Notes: generated by a model from the sequence alone, not told the origin. Positions 25,401 through 33,349 are shown, counted from the stretch's first letter. The stretch: DNA of 33,514 nucleotides from Enterococcus lacertideformus (GCA_015680865.1 JADAKE010000018.1:1-33514), one strand, 5' to 3'. Made by a program: numbers and translations.

Positions 25401-25776
25401 AAGTAATTCTTCCTCTCTATTTAAAAAATTTATGAATAAAATAATGACAAATCAACTAAATTATACAGTCAATTATTTTTTACACATTAATTATATATTA
25501 ATACAATCTCTTTTTTTTACCTAGCAAAATGTTAAAAAAGTATCGTTAAAGCCTTTAATCGACATTAACTTTCAGTTAAATAACTATTCTTTTCTTTACT
25601 TAACACTAAAATAAAAATTTTTCATCATTTTAACTTTCGAATATAAATCCCCTTTTATCGAAAAAAATAAATTTTTATTCATTTATTTTATATCAATTAT
25701 CGAATAAAAAAAAGAGGTAATCTGCTAAAAAAAGAAAACGTCCCTAAGACTTTTTTCAATCAATGAACAATCTTCA
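25401..25776. other. AT-rich intergenic stretch upstream of yfcC
   Basis: No ORF with a ribosome binding site is present. On the minus strand several weak promoter-like pairs exist near 25430-25500 (for example TTGATT with TAAATT at 17 bp), which could drive yfcC. Otherwise nothing recognisable. Confidence 0.35.
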
Positions 25777-25806
25777 TTGCAATAATCATAACTAATGTAC
25801 TATAAT
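25777..25806 (+). promoter_or_regulatory. Promoter of small RNA candidate 1
   Basis: TTGCAA (25777-25782), 18-bp spacer, and a perfect TATAAT (25801-25806). No ORF follows; a strong terminator ends the expected transcript about 85 nt later. Confidence 0.6.
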
Positions 25807-25812
25807 TGTAAT

Positions 25813-25897
25813 GTAAAGAGTTTTGGGGAAGACTCTTTCATCAACGTGTATTAAGAGACAAGAAAGAATTCAAATGAATTCTTTCTTGTCTTCTTTT
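25813..25897 (+). ncRNA. Candidate small RNA 1 (about 85 nt)
   Basis: A promoter at 25777-25806 is followed by a short non-coding segment with two hairpins. The first pairs AAAGAGT (25815-25821) with ACTCTTT (25832-25838) around a GGGG-containing loop. The second is a terminator: AGACAAGAAAGAATTC pairs perfectly over 16 bp with GAATTCTTTCTTGTCT (25856-25891), then TTCTTTT. It lies between two minus-strand genes, so it is not a leader of either. No ORF fits it. I cannot assign it to a known RNA family. Confidence 0.55.
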
Positions 25898-25999
25898 GTG
25901 CATTCAAACAAATGAATCGCATGTAATTATTTACGTGTTCTAAACAAATTTTCTGTTCTTTTCCTCAAAAGTGTGTTCTTTCTTTTATGTATCTTTTTC

Positions 26000-26599
26000 T
26001 TAACTGGTCAGCTGATGTGTTGTAAAATAAAGGGTTTGTTGCAGTAATAACATCGTAGCAATGGAGGAGCTATCACAAATCGAAAGTTCATTATCAGGTA
26101 AAGTAAAAACCGTATCATTCATTCCTGCATGATTATCTAATACTAAATCAGCAAATTCGAATAATCGCAAGCCACTGCTATGTTGAGGCTTGATACTTCG
26201 TGATAAATCAAATCCTGTAACAATAATCAATAAATGACCATTTGCTTTGATCCATTGTGCTAACTCAATGCTACTAGAATCTCTGCCTTCATTTGAAAGA
26301 AGCAAAAAAATATCTTCCTGATTCACACAGAGTTGGTCGATAATCGCTTGTCCTGTTCCCTCCAGTTTTTCATATAGACCATTTGCAGGATTATTGATCC
26401 ATACACTTGGTATGATTTCTGGTAAATTTTCCCAAAATTCAAATGCGATTCAATTTAAGCTACGACTTGCAAAAATCTGTAGTCTACCGCCCAAAGAAAT
26501 TTGTCGAGCAATTAACATACTTGCTCGCTGCATCAGCGGTTCCTCTATTCTTAATTTTTCTTATAATTGATGATAATAATCAAAATAGCTTAGATTCAT
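26000..26599 (-). pseudogene. SIS-domain phosphosugar-binding protein, two nonsense codons
   Basis: A SIS-domain protein (UPF0309-like), 199 codons from ATG 26599, with GGAG upstream. Segments: ASMLIARQISLGGRLQIFAS, FEFWENLPEIIPSVWINNPA, QEDIFLLLSNEGRDSSSIEL (phosphosugar loop), HLLIIVTGFDLSRSIKPQH, FADLVLDNHAGMNDTVF. The frame is constant but broken by TAA at 26563-26561 (codon 13) and TGA at 26452-26450 (codon 50). The C-terminus ends early at LYFTTHQLTS, short of the usual family length of about 240. Two nonsense codons plus truncation indicate a real pseudogene. It lies upstream of yfcC, and SIS proteins of this kind often accompany sugar or peptide catabolic genes. Confidence 0.75.
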
Positions 26600-26656
26600 C
26601 CATTTCTCCTACCTTTACTTTCACTATAAAAACAGCGATTTAAACGAAAGGAATGC

Positions 26657-26689
26657 AAAAAAGGTATTGAGCGTTCTGCCCAATACCTT
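26657..26689 (-). terminator. Minus-strand terminator
   Basis: AAGGTATTG pairs with CAATACCTT (9 bp); on the minus strand the stem is followed by TTTTTT within CAATACCTTTTTTGC. It would end minus-strand transcription coming from the small membrane protein gene at 27367-27720 after passing antisense to small RNA candidate 2. Confidence 0.7.
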
Positions 26690-26716
26690 GACATAGTAAA
26701 TAAATCAGCATACGAT
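26688..26716 (+). promoter_or_regulatory. Promoter of small RNA candidate 2
   Basis: A perfect TTGACA (26688-26693), exactly 17 bp, then TACGAT (26711-26716), which matches the consensus at four positions. It is followed by a non-coding segment ended by a strong terminator at 26841-26884. Confidence 0.65.
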
Positions 26717-26722
26717 CTTATA

Positions 26723-26884
26723 AAAAATAGCCATTTAAGGGTAGAAATCCTCCCTCAAATTAGGTACAATAAATAAGGTTGATGCACTGCATTGACTATG
26801 GCAAATGATCGGTCAGGGTGTATATGTGTGACTGGTCATTCCCAGATCGTTAGTTGCCGCTAACGATCTGGGAGCCTTTTTTTT
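26723..26884 (+). ncRNA. Candidate small RNA 2 (about 160 nt) with C-rich motif
   Basis: The segment between the promoter at 26688-26716 and the terminator has three predicted hairpins. First, TTTAAGGG pairs with CCCTCAAA around a loop ending in CCT, so that CCTCCC, complementary to a Shine-Dalgarno sequence, is partly exposed. Second, GATCGGTCA pairs with TGACTGGTC (9 bp with two G-U). Third, the terminator CCCAGATCGTTAG/CTAACGATCTGGG (26841-26872) has a perfect 13-bp stem then AGCC and TTTTTTTT. The longest ORF is under 10 codons. A C-rich anti-Shine-Dalgarno motif is typical of trans-acting Gram-positive sRNAs. No family match is claimed. Confidence 0.6.
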
Positions 26885-27150
26885 ATTCAGCTTTTTCTAT
26901 CCTCAACCATTCTAAGTAATCTCAGGATCAAGTGCAAGTATGAAACAATTAAAAAATTTAGGTCTGTTTTCTTTACATACAAATTGTTCTTATTACTTTA
27001 CTAAAAATTCTATATAATTAGGATTTCTTTTATGATCTTTTATTCACTATTCTTAATCTTATTAAATTTAGGGGTAATAAATAAATCTTCTTCTAAGTAC
27101 CCAAAGCACTAAAATAGTTGGCTTTTTCACTTATATTATAAAAAAGAGCG

Positions 27151-27185
27151 ACTGCTTGACACATTAAATACAAGCAGTTTTTTTG
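27151..27185 (+). terminator. Orphan plus-strand terminator
   Basis: ACTGCTTG pairs with CAAGCAGT over a 12-base loop, followed by seven T's. No ORF precedes it on the plus strand within 260 bp; a TATATTATAAAA string lies just upstream. It may end a further small RNA or read-through from candidate 2. From 26885 to 27120 nothing else is seen. Confidence 0.6.
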
Positions 27186-27237
27186 AAAGATTTTACCTAC
27201 CTTGACTTTTTTACCCTAATAAAGTGTAAAACATAGT

Positions 27238-27270
27238 AACAACAATCCTTTTTCGTACAGGATTGTTGTT
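27238..27270. repeat. 12-bp inverted repeat
   Basis: AACAACAATCCT and AGGATTGTTGTT pair perfectly around a 9-base loop. Neither strand has a T run after the stem, so it is not a standard terminator. It lies about 96 bp beyond the stop of the small membrane protein gene at 27367 and might protect the 3' end of its mRNA. Confidence 0.5.
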
Positions 27271-27366
27271 ATTGAAATAAAACCAATGTAATGATTTGCA
27301 ATACTCAATGACTTAGAGACTGCGACCAGCTATTTTGAACCGAACATTCTTTTGTCAAAATAATTT

Positions 27367-27720
27367 TTATTTTGATCGATTCTTTTTGCTTCGTGAGGAA
27401 ATTGCATGCTTACCTTTTTTACCAATATGCAATTTCCTAAAAAAAGGTGGGAGACAAAGAAATAAATAAAGTGCAACAAAGACAAGCACAAATATTACAG
27501 CCTCCCGTATTCCTAATGCAAGTTCAAGCATCATACTCAAAATTGAGATAGTTGCTAGATACCAGATAAACATCAAAAAAGTTTCTTTTTTTATTATCAT
27601 TTTAAATAGAACATATGCACTGATTAATACTACTGGAGTCAAAAACAACCAGTTATTTCCTTCCATTAGCCACTTTAATACATCCAGAAGTGATTGACTG
27701 ATTGTTATTAATTTTCCCAT
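27367..27720 (-). CDS. Small membrane protein of unknown function
   Basis: 117 residues from ATG 27720 (or 121 from GTG 27732). Three hydrophobic segments: about 24-42 (WLFLTPVVLISAYVLFKM), 49-67 (FLMFIWYLATISILSMML) and 74-93 (AVIFVLVFVALYLFLCLPPF). It ends with a very basic tail FFRKLHIGKKGKHAISSRSK KNRSK, predicted cytoplasmic. I do not recognise a family. An AAGGTG site precedes the start. It lies upstream of candidate small RNA 2 on the opposite strand. Confidence 0.6.
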   Translation of the reverse strand: MGKLITISQSLLDVLKWLMEGNNWLFLTPVVLISAYVLFKMIIKKETFLMFIWYLATISILSMMLELALGIREAVIFVLVFVALYLFLCLPPFFRKLHIGKKGKHAISSRSKKNRSK

Positions 27721-27892
27721 GCAACGCGACACACCTTTGCTTTTACTAGACTAAATAGGCAATTTTATCCTATCTTTTGCTTTGATATCATTGCTATTTC
27801 TTCTATTTTACTATAAAAATCATTTTTATTAAATTTTAAGCGAGTGACTGCTGAACAAGTAAGGCTAAAACAAAATAGCAAAAATTAAACAG

Positions 27893-28761
27893 TTATAACT
27901 CTTTGCTAAGTTGAATAAGATACTCTTTCAGAGTTCCGCCAATCACAGAATGTTGTAAACCATATTCAATATTTGTTTTCATATACCCAAACTTATCGCC
28001 AACATCATACCTTTTTCCTTTAAATTGCCTTGCATATATTTTTTGGCTTTGATTTAAACGGTCAATTGCATCAGTCAATTGAATTTCGTTTCCAGCTCCA
28101 GGTTGTTGTGTTTCTAATACTGTAAAGATTTCAGGTGTCAATAAATATCGTCCAATAATAGCAAGATTGCTCGGAGCATCATCTGGATCTGGTTTCTCCA
28201 CTAATTTTTTTACCTGAAATAACCCAGCTTTTTTTCTGACCCTAGATCAATGATGCCATATTTGGATGTATCTTCTGGCTTAACTTCCATCACAGCAATC
28301 GTTGAAGCGCGAGTTTTTTCAAAATCCAATATCAATTGCTTAGTTAAGGGGACTTGATCTACCATTAAATCATCCCCTAGCATCACTACAAAAGGTTCAT
28401 TTCCTACAAATGCTTTGGCTTGAAGAACAGCATGCCCCAAACCTTTTGGATGGGATTGACGAATAAAGTGAAGATTTACATCTTCTGTTTTTTTCACTAA
28501 TTCTAATAAATCCAGCTTTTTTTTATTACGTAGGTTGATTTCTAATTCCAGATTGGCATCAAAATGATCTTCAATTGGGCGCTTTTCTTTTCCTGTTACA
28601 ATCAAAATATCTTCGATCCCTGATAGTAAAGCTTCTTCCACAATAAATTGAATTGTCGGTTTATCAACAATCGGTAACATTTCTTTTGCCATTGCCTTTG
28701 TCGCAGGTAAAAAACGTGTACCTAGACCACCAGCAGGTATAATTGCTTTTTTTACTTCCAT
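27893..28761 (-). pseudogene. galU: UTP--glucose-1-phosphate uridylyltransferase GalU, frameshifted
   Basis: GalU makes UDP-glucose for cell envelope glycolipids and polysaccharides. The nucleotide-binding motif is at the N-terminus: [20 protein letters not shown] then [20 protein letters not shown]. Others: [31 protein letters not shown], and after correction [20 protein letters not shown] and [13 protein letters not shown]. The frame breaks in an A7 run (T7 on plus, 28229-28235); one added A gives [17 protein letters not shown] and a normal 289-residue protein. The start ATG 28761 is chosen for its GAGAGG site and the family N-terminus. It is 32 bp downstream of gpsA in the same operon. A loss of GalU would be costly, which argues for a base-calling error. 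Confidence 0.88.
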
Positions 28762-28793
28762 CTTCTTAAACCTCTCATTCAATTTATTTGGAT

Positions 28794-29813
28794 TTATCTC
28801 AATGAAAATTCATTTTCTATTTTACCATCTCGCAACATGATCTCTTTTGCTGCTTTTTTGATGTCTTCACCATTATATAATACATTGTAGATAGTTTGAG
28901 TGATAGGCATTTCTACACCTAGCTGTTCTGCTAATTCAACAGCTGCTTTGGTTGTAGAAACACCTTCAACGACCATACCCATATTTTCTAGGACTTCTTC
29001 TAATTTATGTCCTTGTCCAAGCAAATTGCCTGCTCGCCAGTTACGTGAATGAACACTGGTACAAGTGACGATTAGGTCCCCCACCCCACTTAAGCCGATA
29101 AACGTTAAGGGATTCGCTCCCATTGCTACACCTAGTCGACTAATTTCAGCAAGACCACGCGTCATGATCGCCGCTTTAGCATCATCTCCAAACCCCAATC
29201 CATGGATAGCACCCGCTCCAATAGCAATAATATTTTTTAAAGCCGCTCCTGTTTCCACACCGATCACATCGTTATTTGTATAAATTCTAAAATAATCGTT
29301 CATAAATAGATCCTGAACATATGCGGCAGCCTTTTGGTCAGTACTTGCAGCAGTAATTGTAGTGATATCATGGACAGCAACTTCTTCTGCATGGCTTGGT
29401 CCTGAAAGAACGACGATTGCCTCTCTTTTTTCTTCAGGAATCTCTTCAGAAATCACCTCAGAAATGCGCTTGTGTGTGCTTGGCTCTAATCCTTTACTTG
29501 CATGAATGATGATAGGTTTTGTGTTCATTTTTCCAATTAGTTCTTGCGCCACAGAACGAATAGCTTTTGTGGGCACAACAAATAATACAGCCTCCACGTC
29601 TTTTACTGCTTCAGCTAATTCTTTGTAACCGATAACTGTTTCAGGAATTTGTAAATAAGGTAAAAAATGTTTGTTCGTGTGATATTGATTGATTTCGTCA
29701 ATTTGTTCAGGGACATTTCCCCAAATACGTACATCATTTCCATTTTCTGCTAGTGTTTGTGCCAAAGCAGTTCCCCAAGACCCTGGACCTAAAACTGCAA
29801 TTTTTTTTCTCAT
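28794..29813 (-). CDS. gpsA: Glycerol-3-phosphate dehydrogenase [NAD(P)+] GpsA
   Basis: A 339-residue enzyme that reduces dihydroxyacetone phosphate to sn-glycerol-3-phosphate for phospholipid synthesis. The NAD(P) motif is [20 protein letters not shown] at 7-26. Further: [48 protein letters not shown], and the catalytic lysine segment [20 protein letters not shown], then [11 protein letters not shown] and [13 protein letters not shown]. Length and order match GpsA. ATG 29813 follows TTGGAGGAATTTTC, a strong site. First gene of a gpsA-galU operon; cytoplasmic and expected essential. Confidence 0.94.
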   Translation of the reverse strand: MRKKIAVLGPGSWGTALAQTLAENGNDVRIWGNVPEQIDEINQYHTNKHFLPYLQIPETVIGYKELAEAVKDVEAVLFVVPTKAIRSVAQELIGKMNTKPIIIHASKGLEPSTHKRISEVISEEIPEEKREAIVVLSGPSHAEEVAVHDITTITAASTDQKAAAYVQDLFMNDYFRIYTNNDVIGVETGAALKNIIAIGAGAIHGLGFGDDAKAAIMTRGLAEISRLGVAMGANPLTFIGLSGVGDLIVTCTSVHSRNWRAGNLLGQGHKLEEVLENMGMVVEGVSTTKAAVELAEQLGVEMPITQTIYNVLYNGEDIKKAAKEIMLRDGKIENEFSLR

Positions 29814-30049
29814 GAAAATTCCTCCAAATAAAAGTTGATATTAACCATTATAGTATAGATACTTTAAATATTGGACTTATTTTTACTTGTTTAACTGTTT
29901 GTTTAATTCTTCCTATAGATAAACTCATGAAAACTAAATATTTTTATCTATATTGTTGCAATAACACACACTTTCTATTTTTATTTTTTTGTGAGTTATG
30001 ATTAATTCGTAAAATAACGGTTACAATTCATTAAATGGAGGCAATGCGC

Positions 30050-30085
30050 ATGGGCGAAGAATGGTCAGTTTCACCACCAGTATAG
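30050..30085 (+). other. 11-codon ORF with near-perfect ribosome binding site
   Basis: GGAGG (30037-30041) lies 8 bases before an ATG encoding MGEEWSVSPPV then TAG. A TTACAAT string at about 30021-30027 could serve as -10. It may be a tiny peptide, a leader peptide or the start of a lost gene. The rest of the 612-bp gap between gpsA and the chitinase holds repeat material (30165 onward) and nothing else recognised. Confidence 0.3.
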
Positions 30086-30164
30086 TAATTTAGTATCTTT
30101 TGTTATGAAACATCATATTTACAAAAAACAATTTTTTAGGTTTACTTGTTTGAAGTTTGATAAA

Positions 30165-30181
30165 AGAGGCTGGGACAAACT
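30165..30181 (+). repeat. Half copy of the GGCTGGGACAAA repeat family
   Basis: AGAGGCTGGGACAAACT matches the left arm of the hairpins at 9201 and 21664, but the matching right arm is not nearby. About 150 bp later the 88-bp repeat copy begins, so the element may have been split by an insertion. The intervening bases include AGTAGGAGGTAGCC and a T-rich tract. Confidence 0.5.
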
Positions 30182-30317
30182 AGATCATTTTACTTCTTTG
30201 TTAAAAAGAATACAATCATATCTAACTGTTAATACATTCTAGACCAATTAGGGCCAACGACAACTTTAGTAGGAGGTAGCCTTTTTTTATTTTTTTTACT
30301 CATTTAGTTTTCGTATA

Positions 30318-30405
30318 AGAAGCTTACTTCCGAAGGAGTTGCTTCTGCTCCCGCCGTTTATCCGTATTTAAAGTGTGAAACAAAAGGAATCTTTACTTTT
30401 GCCCC
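30318..30405 (-). repeat. Dispersed 88-bp intergenic repeat, copy 2
   Basis: The reverse complement matches 2659-2746 at 80 of 88 positions without gaps. It lies directly after the chitinase stop codon and holds the GGGAGCAGAAGCAACTCCTT hairpin arm, but its right end (GCTTCTTATACG) lacks the TGTCCCAGCCTC seen in copy 1. It may act as the 3' end of the chitinase transcript. Confidence 0.8.
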
Positions 30406-30425
30406 ATACTTTTTTTATTCTCTTT

Positions 30426-32159
30426 TTAAATTATTTTTTGCCATAGAGCAAGTGTGGTATCAGGTTTCCAACTTGCGATTGCTGTATGCGCTTGAAGACA
30501 ACGATAGCGACTACCATTATAAGTCACAATATCGCCTACTTGATAACTCGTTCCTATAGTCCAAGCATTCTCTTGTGAATTTTCACTTGCAGTTTTTGCT
30601 ACTACTTGTTGACTTTTCTCAGAAATACCAGAAGCATTGATAGCAGCTACTTGGTAATAATATATTGTATCAGATGCTAGCCCATTATCAACAAGATATG
30701 GTGTGGTTGATTTTGCAACATAAACACCATTTCGATAGATAGCATAACCGGCTACTTCTTCTTTTGGATCATTTGCTGTCCAGCTCAGAGTCACAGTATT
30801 TTGAGTCACACTTTTCACTACTAGATGAGTAGGGGCCGATGGCACTTCTAGCGTTGTCGCATGCGTTTTAACTATTAAGCTATCAGAAGGTGTTGAACGG
30901 TTGCCAGCTGCATCTACTGCTTCAATCGTAAATGAATAAGTTGTATCTGGTAAAAGATTTGTTACCGTATAATTAGTGGTAGTACTAGTTCCAACCAATT
31001 GATTATTTTTATAAATATTATAATGTGATACTCGTATGTTATCTGTAGATGCTGACCAGCTTAATGCAACACTGGACTGTGTAGCTATGCCTTTTAAGTT
31101 CTCTGGTTTAGATGGTTTTTCTGTATCTGGTACTTGCTCCTTGAACAAGTTTTGATACGCCTTTGCAAATGATTGGTTGTAAGCTACTCCGGAGGAATTT
31201 CTTCCTTCATCCCAGTTCACACTCCATGTCATAATTCCTTTTAAAGGTGTTTTTTCTTTTTCCATCTGTTCAAATACTTGGTAAACTTTTGATGGGTCTT
31301 TCACATAACCATTCGCCGCTGCATCTTCATTAGCTGGGATCCCCAGTGCTAATTTGCTGGCAGGAATTTTGATAAAACCATTGTTACCTTCATTAAATGC
31401 TTTTGAAATTCCATATAAAAATTCATACTTTTTCGCATCGTTGTTTTGAGCGATCCATTCCGTTCCAAAACTAATACCGTCTCCAGCTTGATTGTATAAT
31501 TGAGGAGCAATAAAATCATATTCTTCTTCTAACGCATTTATATAAGGTACATATGCTCCTTGAGTTCTTAGATATGGAAATTCAGGCGCCATTGAAATAA
31601 TAAAATGTTTATTTTCTTTCTTATAATGTTCACGTACAATTTTTAAAGCATCCGGAATGACTGTTCGGTTGTTTCCAGCAGCGACTGCAGTTTACTCTAA
31701 ATCAATATCTAAACCATCAAAACCATAAACTTCAACTAAGCGAATGATCTCATTCGCAAAAGCTTGTTCTTGACCACGATGTAACTCAATATGTGAATCT
31801 GCTCCGCCTAACGAGAGGATGACTGCACGACCTTCTGCGTTTAAAGTAGCTACTTTCTCACGGAAAGCTTGATCTGTCATATTGTAAGGTTTAAAAGTTG
31901 GGATTCCTTCTCCTTTCATAAACGAAACGGTTATGACATTATAGAAGGGATTGATTTTTGCTAAATCAAGGTCAGCTGGACGTCCCCCCTTATATCCTGC
32001 GCCTTGTTCTGCCTGCCAATTGTGATAATAACCAACAGAAATTTGTTTATTCGAAATATCAGGCATGGTATCTGCTGCATCTGCTGCAAAAACAGTCGCT
32101 CCTACACTTAACAGGGAGCTAAATACTCCCATTGAAAATAGTAACATTTTTTTCTTCAT
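30426..32159 (-). pseudogene. Secreted GH18 chitinase with two FnIII and a CBM5/12 domain, nonsense codon
   Basis: 577 codons. A signal peptide spans about 1-28 (MKKKMLLFSMGVFSSLLSVG ... VFAADA). The GH18 barrel spans about 36-340, with SxGG as LSLGGAD and the catalytic motif DGLDIDLE (148-155, acid E155). Two fibronectin III domains follow at about 348-432 and 440-525, then a chitin-binding CBM5/12 at about 532-577 (AWTIGTSYQVGDIVTYNGSR YRCLQAH...LWQ). Codon 156 is TAA (31694-31692), directly after the catalytic glutamate; the same frame resumes TAVAAGNNRTVIPDAL to the end. CAA to TAA (Gln to stop) is the simplest cause. ATG 32159 follows GGAGGCG. It hydrolyses chitin or N-acetylglucosamine glycans outside the cell. 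A possible catabolite operator lies upstream. Confidence 0.85.
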
Positions 32160-32206
32160 AAAATCGCCTCCAACATTTTCTATTACATAACATATTAAAA
32201 CACAAT

Positions 32207-32220
32207 GGAAAACGATCACG
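32207..32220. promoter_or_regulatory. Possible cre (CcpA) site upstream of the chitinase
   Basis: GGAAAACGATCACG matches the cre consensus TGWAANCGNTNWCA at all but the first and last bases. It lies 48-61 bp upstream of the chitinase ATG, where binding would block initiation. Carbon-catabolite control of chitinase genes is common in low-GC Gram-positives. Assignment is by motif only. Confidence 0.45.
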
Positions 32221-32305
32221 CTTTTTTGCATGCTCTTGCAACAAAGTAAATAAACCAACGCACTTTTTTATAAATAAGACGCAAAAATGATGTTAACTGA
32301 ACATT

Positions 32306-32320
32306 ACATAATAATTATGT
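32306..32320. promoter_or_regulatory. 7-bp perfect inverted repeat before rgg-like gene
   Basis: ACATAAT-A-ATTATGT is a perfect 15-base palindrome located 33 bp before the rgg-like ATG and followed by TTATGATTAAAAA, which may contain the -10. It also lies in the divergent gap with the chitinase. Such symmetric sites are typical targets of Rgg or XRE regulators, so autoregulation or control of the chitinase is possible. Confidence 0.5.
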
Positions 32321-32352
32321 TATGATTAAAAAAACATTAGGAGGCTATATAT

Positions 32353-33219
32353 ATGACAACTCATTCTTCTCTCATTCGCAAATTAAGAAAAGAACGCAAC
32401 TTGACACAAGAACAGTTAACGCGTGGTATATCTCAACGAGGAACGCTTGCAGCTTTTGAATCACGTGGAACAAAAATTAGTTTTGAGTTATTAGTTAACT
32501 ACCTTGAACGGATGAATGTCACCCTGGAAGAATACCAATTCCTTCTTAATAACAACTCTCTTACTAACAAACAAAAATTAACAAATTATTTCATTTCTTC
32601 CAAAACAATTACTAGAGAACAAGAATTAAAATTGCTAAATGAATATGAGAAAACAGGAAATATCTATTATCGTTTAATCTATGCTCAAAGAAAATTGATT
32701 ACCAACTATCTCTACAATCGTTCAACGATCAAGCTAGATATAGAAGAAATAGCAGTGATAAAAAATTACCTAGAAAAAATTGAAACATGGGGTCATTTTG
32801 AATTAACGATTTTTTCAAACTGCTTGTTTATCTTTGACGATCAATATATTATTCATTCATTTCAAACAAGTGTATCGAAAATGAAAACTTACATAGATGC
32901 TACTTACTACCCAGAACTTCTCTCTAATTTTATTCTCAATGGTTTACGCCTCTCCTTTAATCGTCATTCCGTTCTTTTGCGAAAATACTTTTTACATGAA
33001 TTTAAAAAAATTGCACAAAAACATAAACGCTCCGTAGACATTGCCTATTTTAAAATTTTTACTGCATTAGATCATTTATCCGAAGATGACGAAACTGCCA
33101 TTCATGAATTTGAAAAAGGGATTGAATTTTTTGAATGGTTAGAATTACACGATGCAAGAGACTATTTTATCAAACTAAAAACAACGATGGCGACCAAAAA
33201 CCTTCAACCTACTTCTTAA
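32353..33219 (+). CDS. Rgg/GadR/MutR family transcriptional regulator
   Basis: A 288-residue regulator. An N-terminal XRE helix-turn-helix lies at about 6-60 (LIRKLRKERNLTQEQLTRGI, SQRGTLAAFESRGTKISFEL), followed by the alpha-helical Rgg C-terminal repeat domain (about 70-285; for example RKLITNYLYNRSTIKLDIEE, YFLHEFKKIAQKHKRSVDIA), which in this family binds short peptide pheromones. ATG 32353 follows AGGAGG. It is divergent from the chitinase over 193 bp. No convincing hydrophobic SHP pheromone gene is visible next to it, so it may sense another signal or a distant peptide. Confidence 0.88.
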   Translation: MTTHSSLIRKLRKERNLTQEQLTRGISQRGTLAAFESRGTKISFELLVNYLERMNVTLEEYQFLLNNNSLTNKQKLTNYFISSKTITREQELKLLNEYEKTGNIYYRLIYAQRKLITNYLYNRSTIKLDIEEIAVIKNYLEKIETWGHFELTIFSNCLFIFDDQYIIHSFQTSVSKMKTYIDATYYPELLSNFILNGLRLSFNRHSVLLRKYFLHEFKKIAQKHKRSVDIAYFKIFTALDHLSEDDETAIHEFEKGIEFFEWLELHDARDYFIKLKTTMATKNLQPTS

Positions 33220-33349
33220 TTAAATCATCCTTTTAAGATTTTTTCGATCAATCATATACACCTTAATATCCATCGATTGTATCTACCTTTTCTGAGTTCT
33301 TTCTATTACTTATCTTACTACTATTCTATAGAAATAGAAAAGAAAAATA

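Noticed and set aside
26640..26890. Fst/par-type toxin-antitoxin locus
   Set aside because: The opposed transcripts suggested it, but no ORF encodes the hydrophobic IxxPIxVG-type toxin on either strand.
33220..33273. 17-residue minus-strand ORF (MDIKVYMIDRKNLKRMI) convergent with rgg, as an SHP pheromone gene
   Set aside because: It is charged rather than hydrophobic at the C-terminus and lacks the usual SHP pattern; its ribosome binding site is weak.
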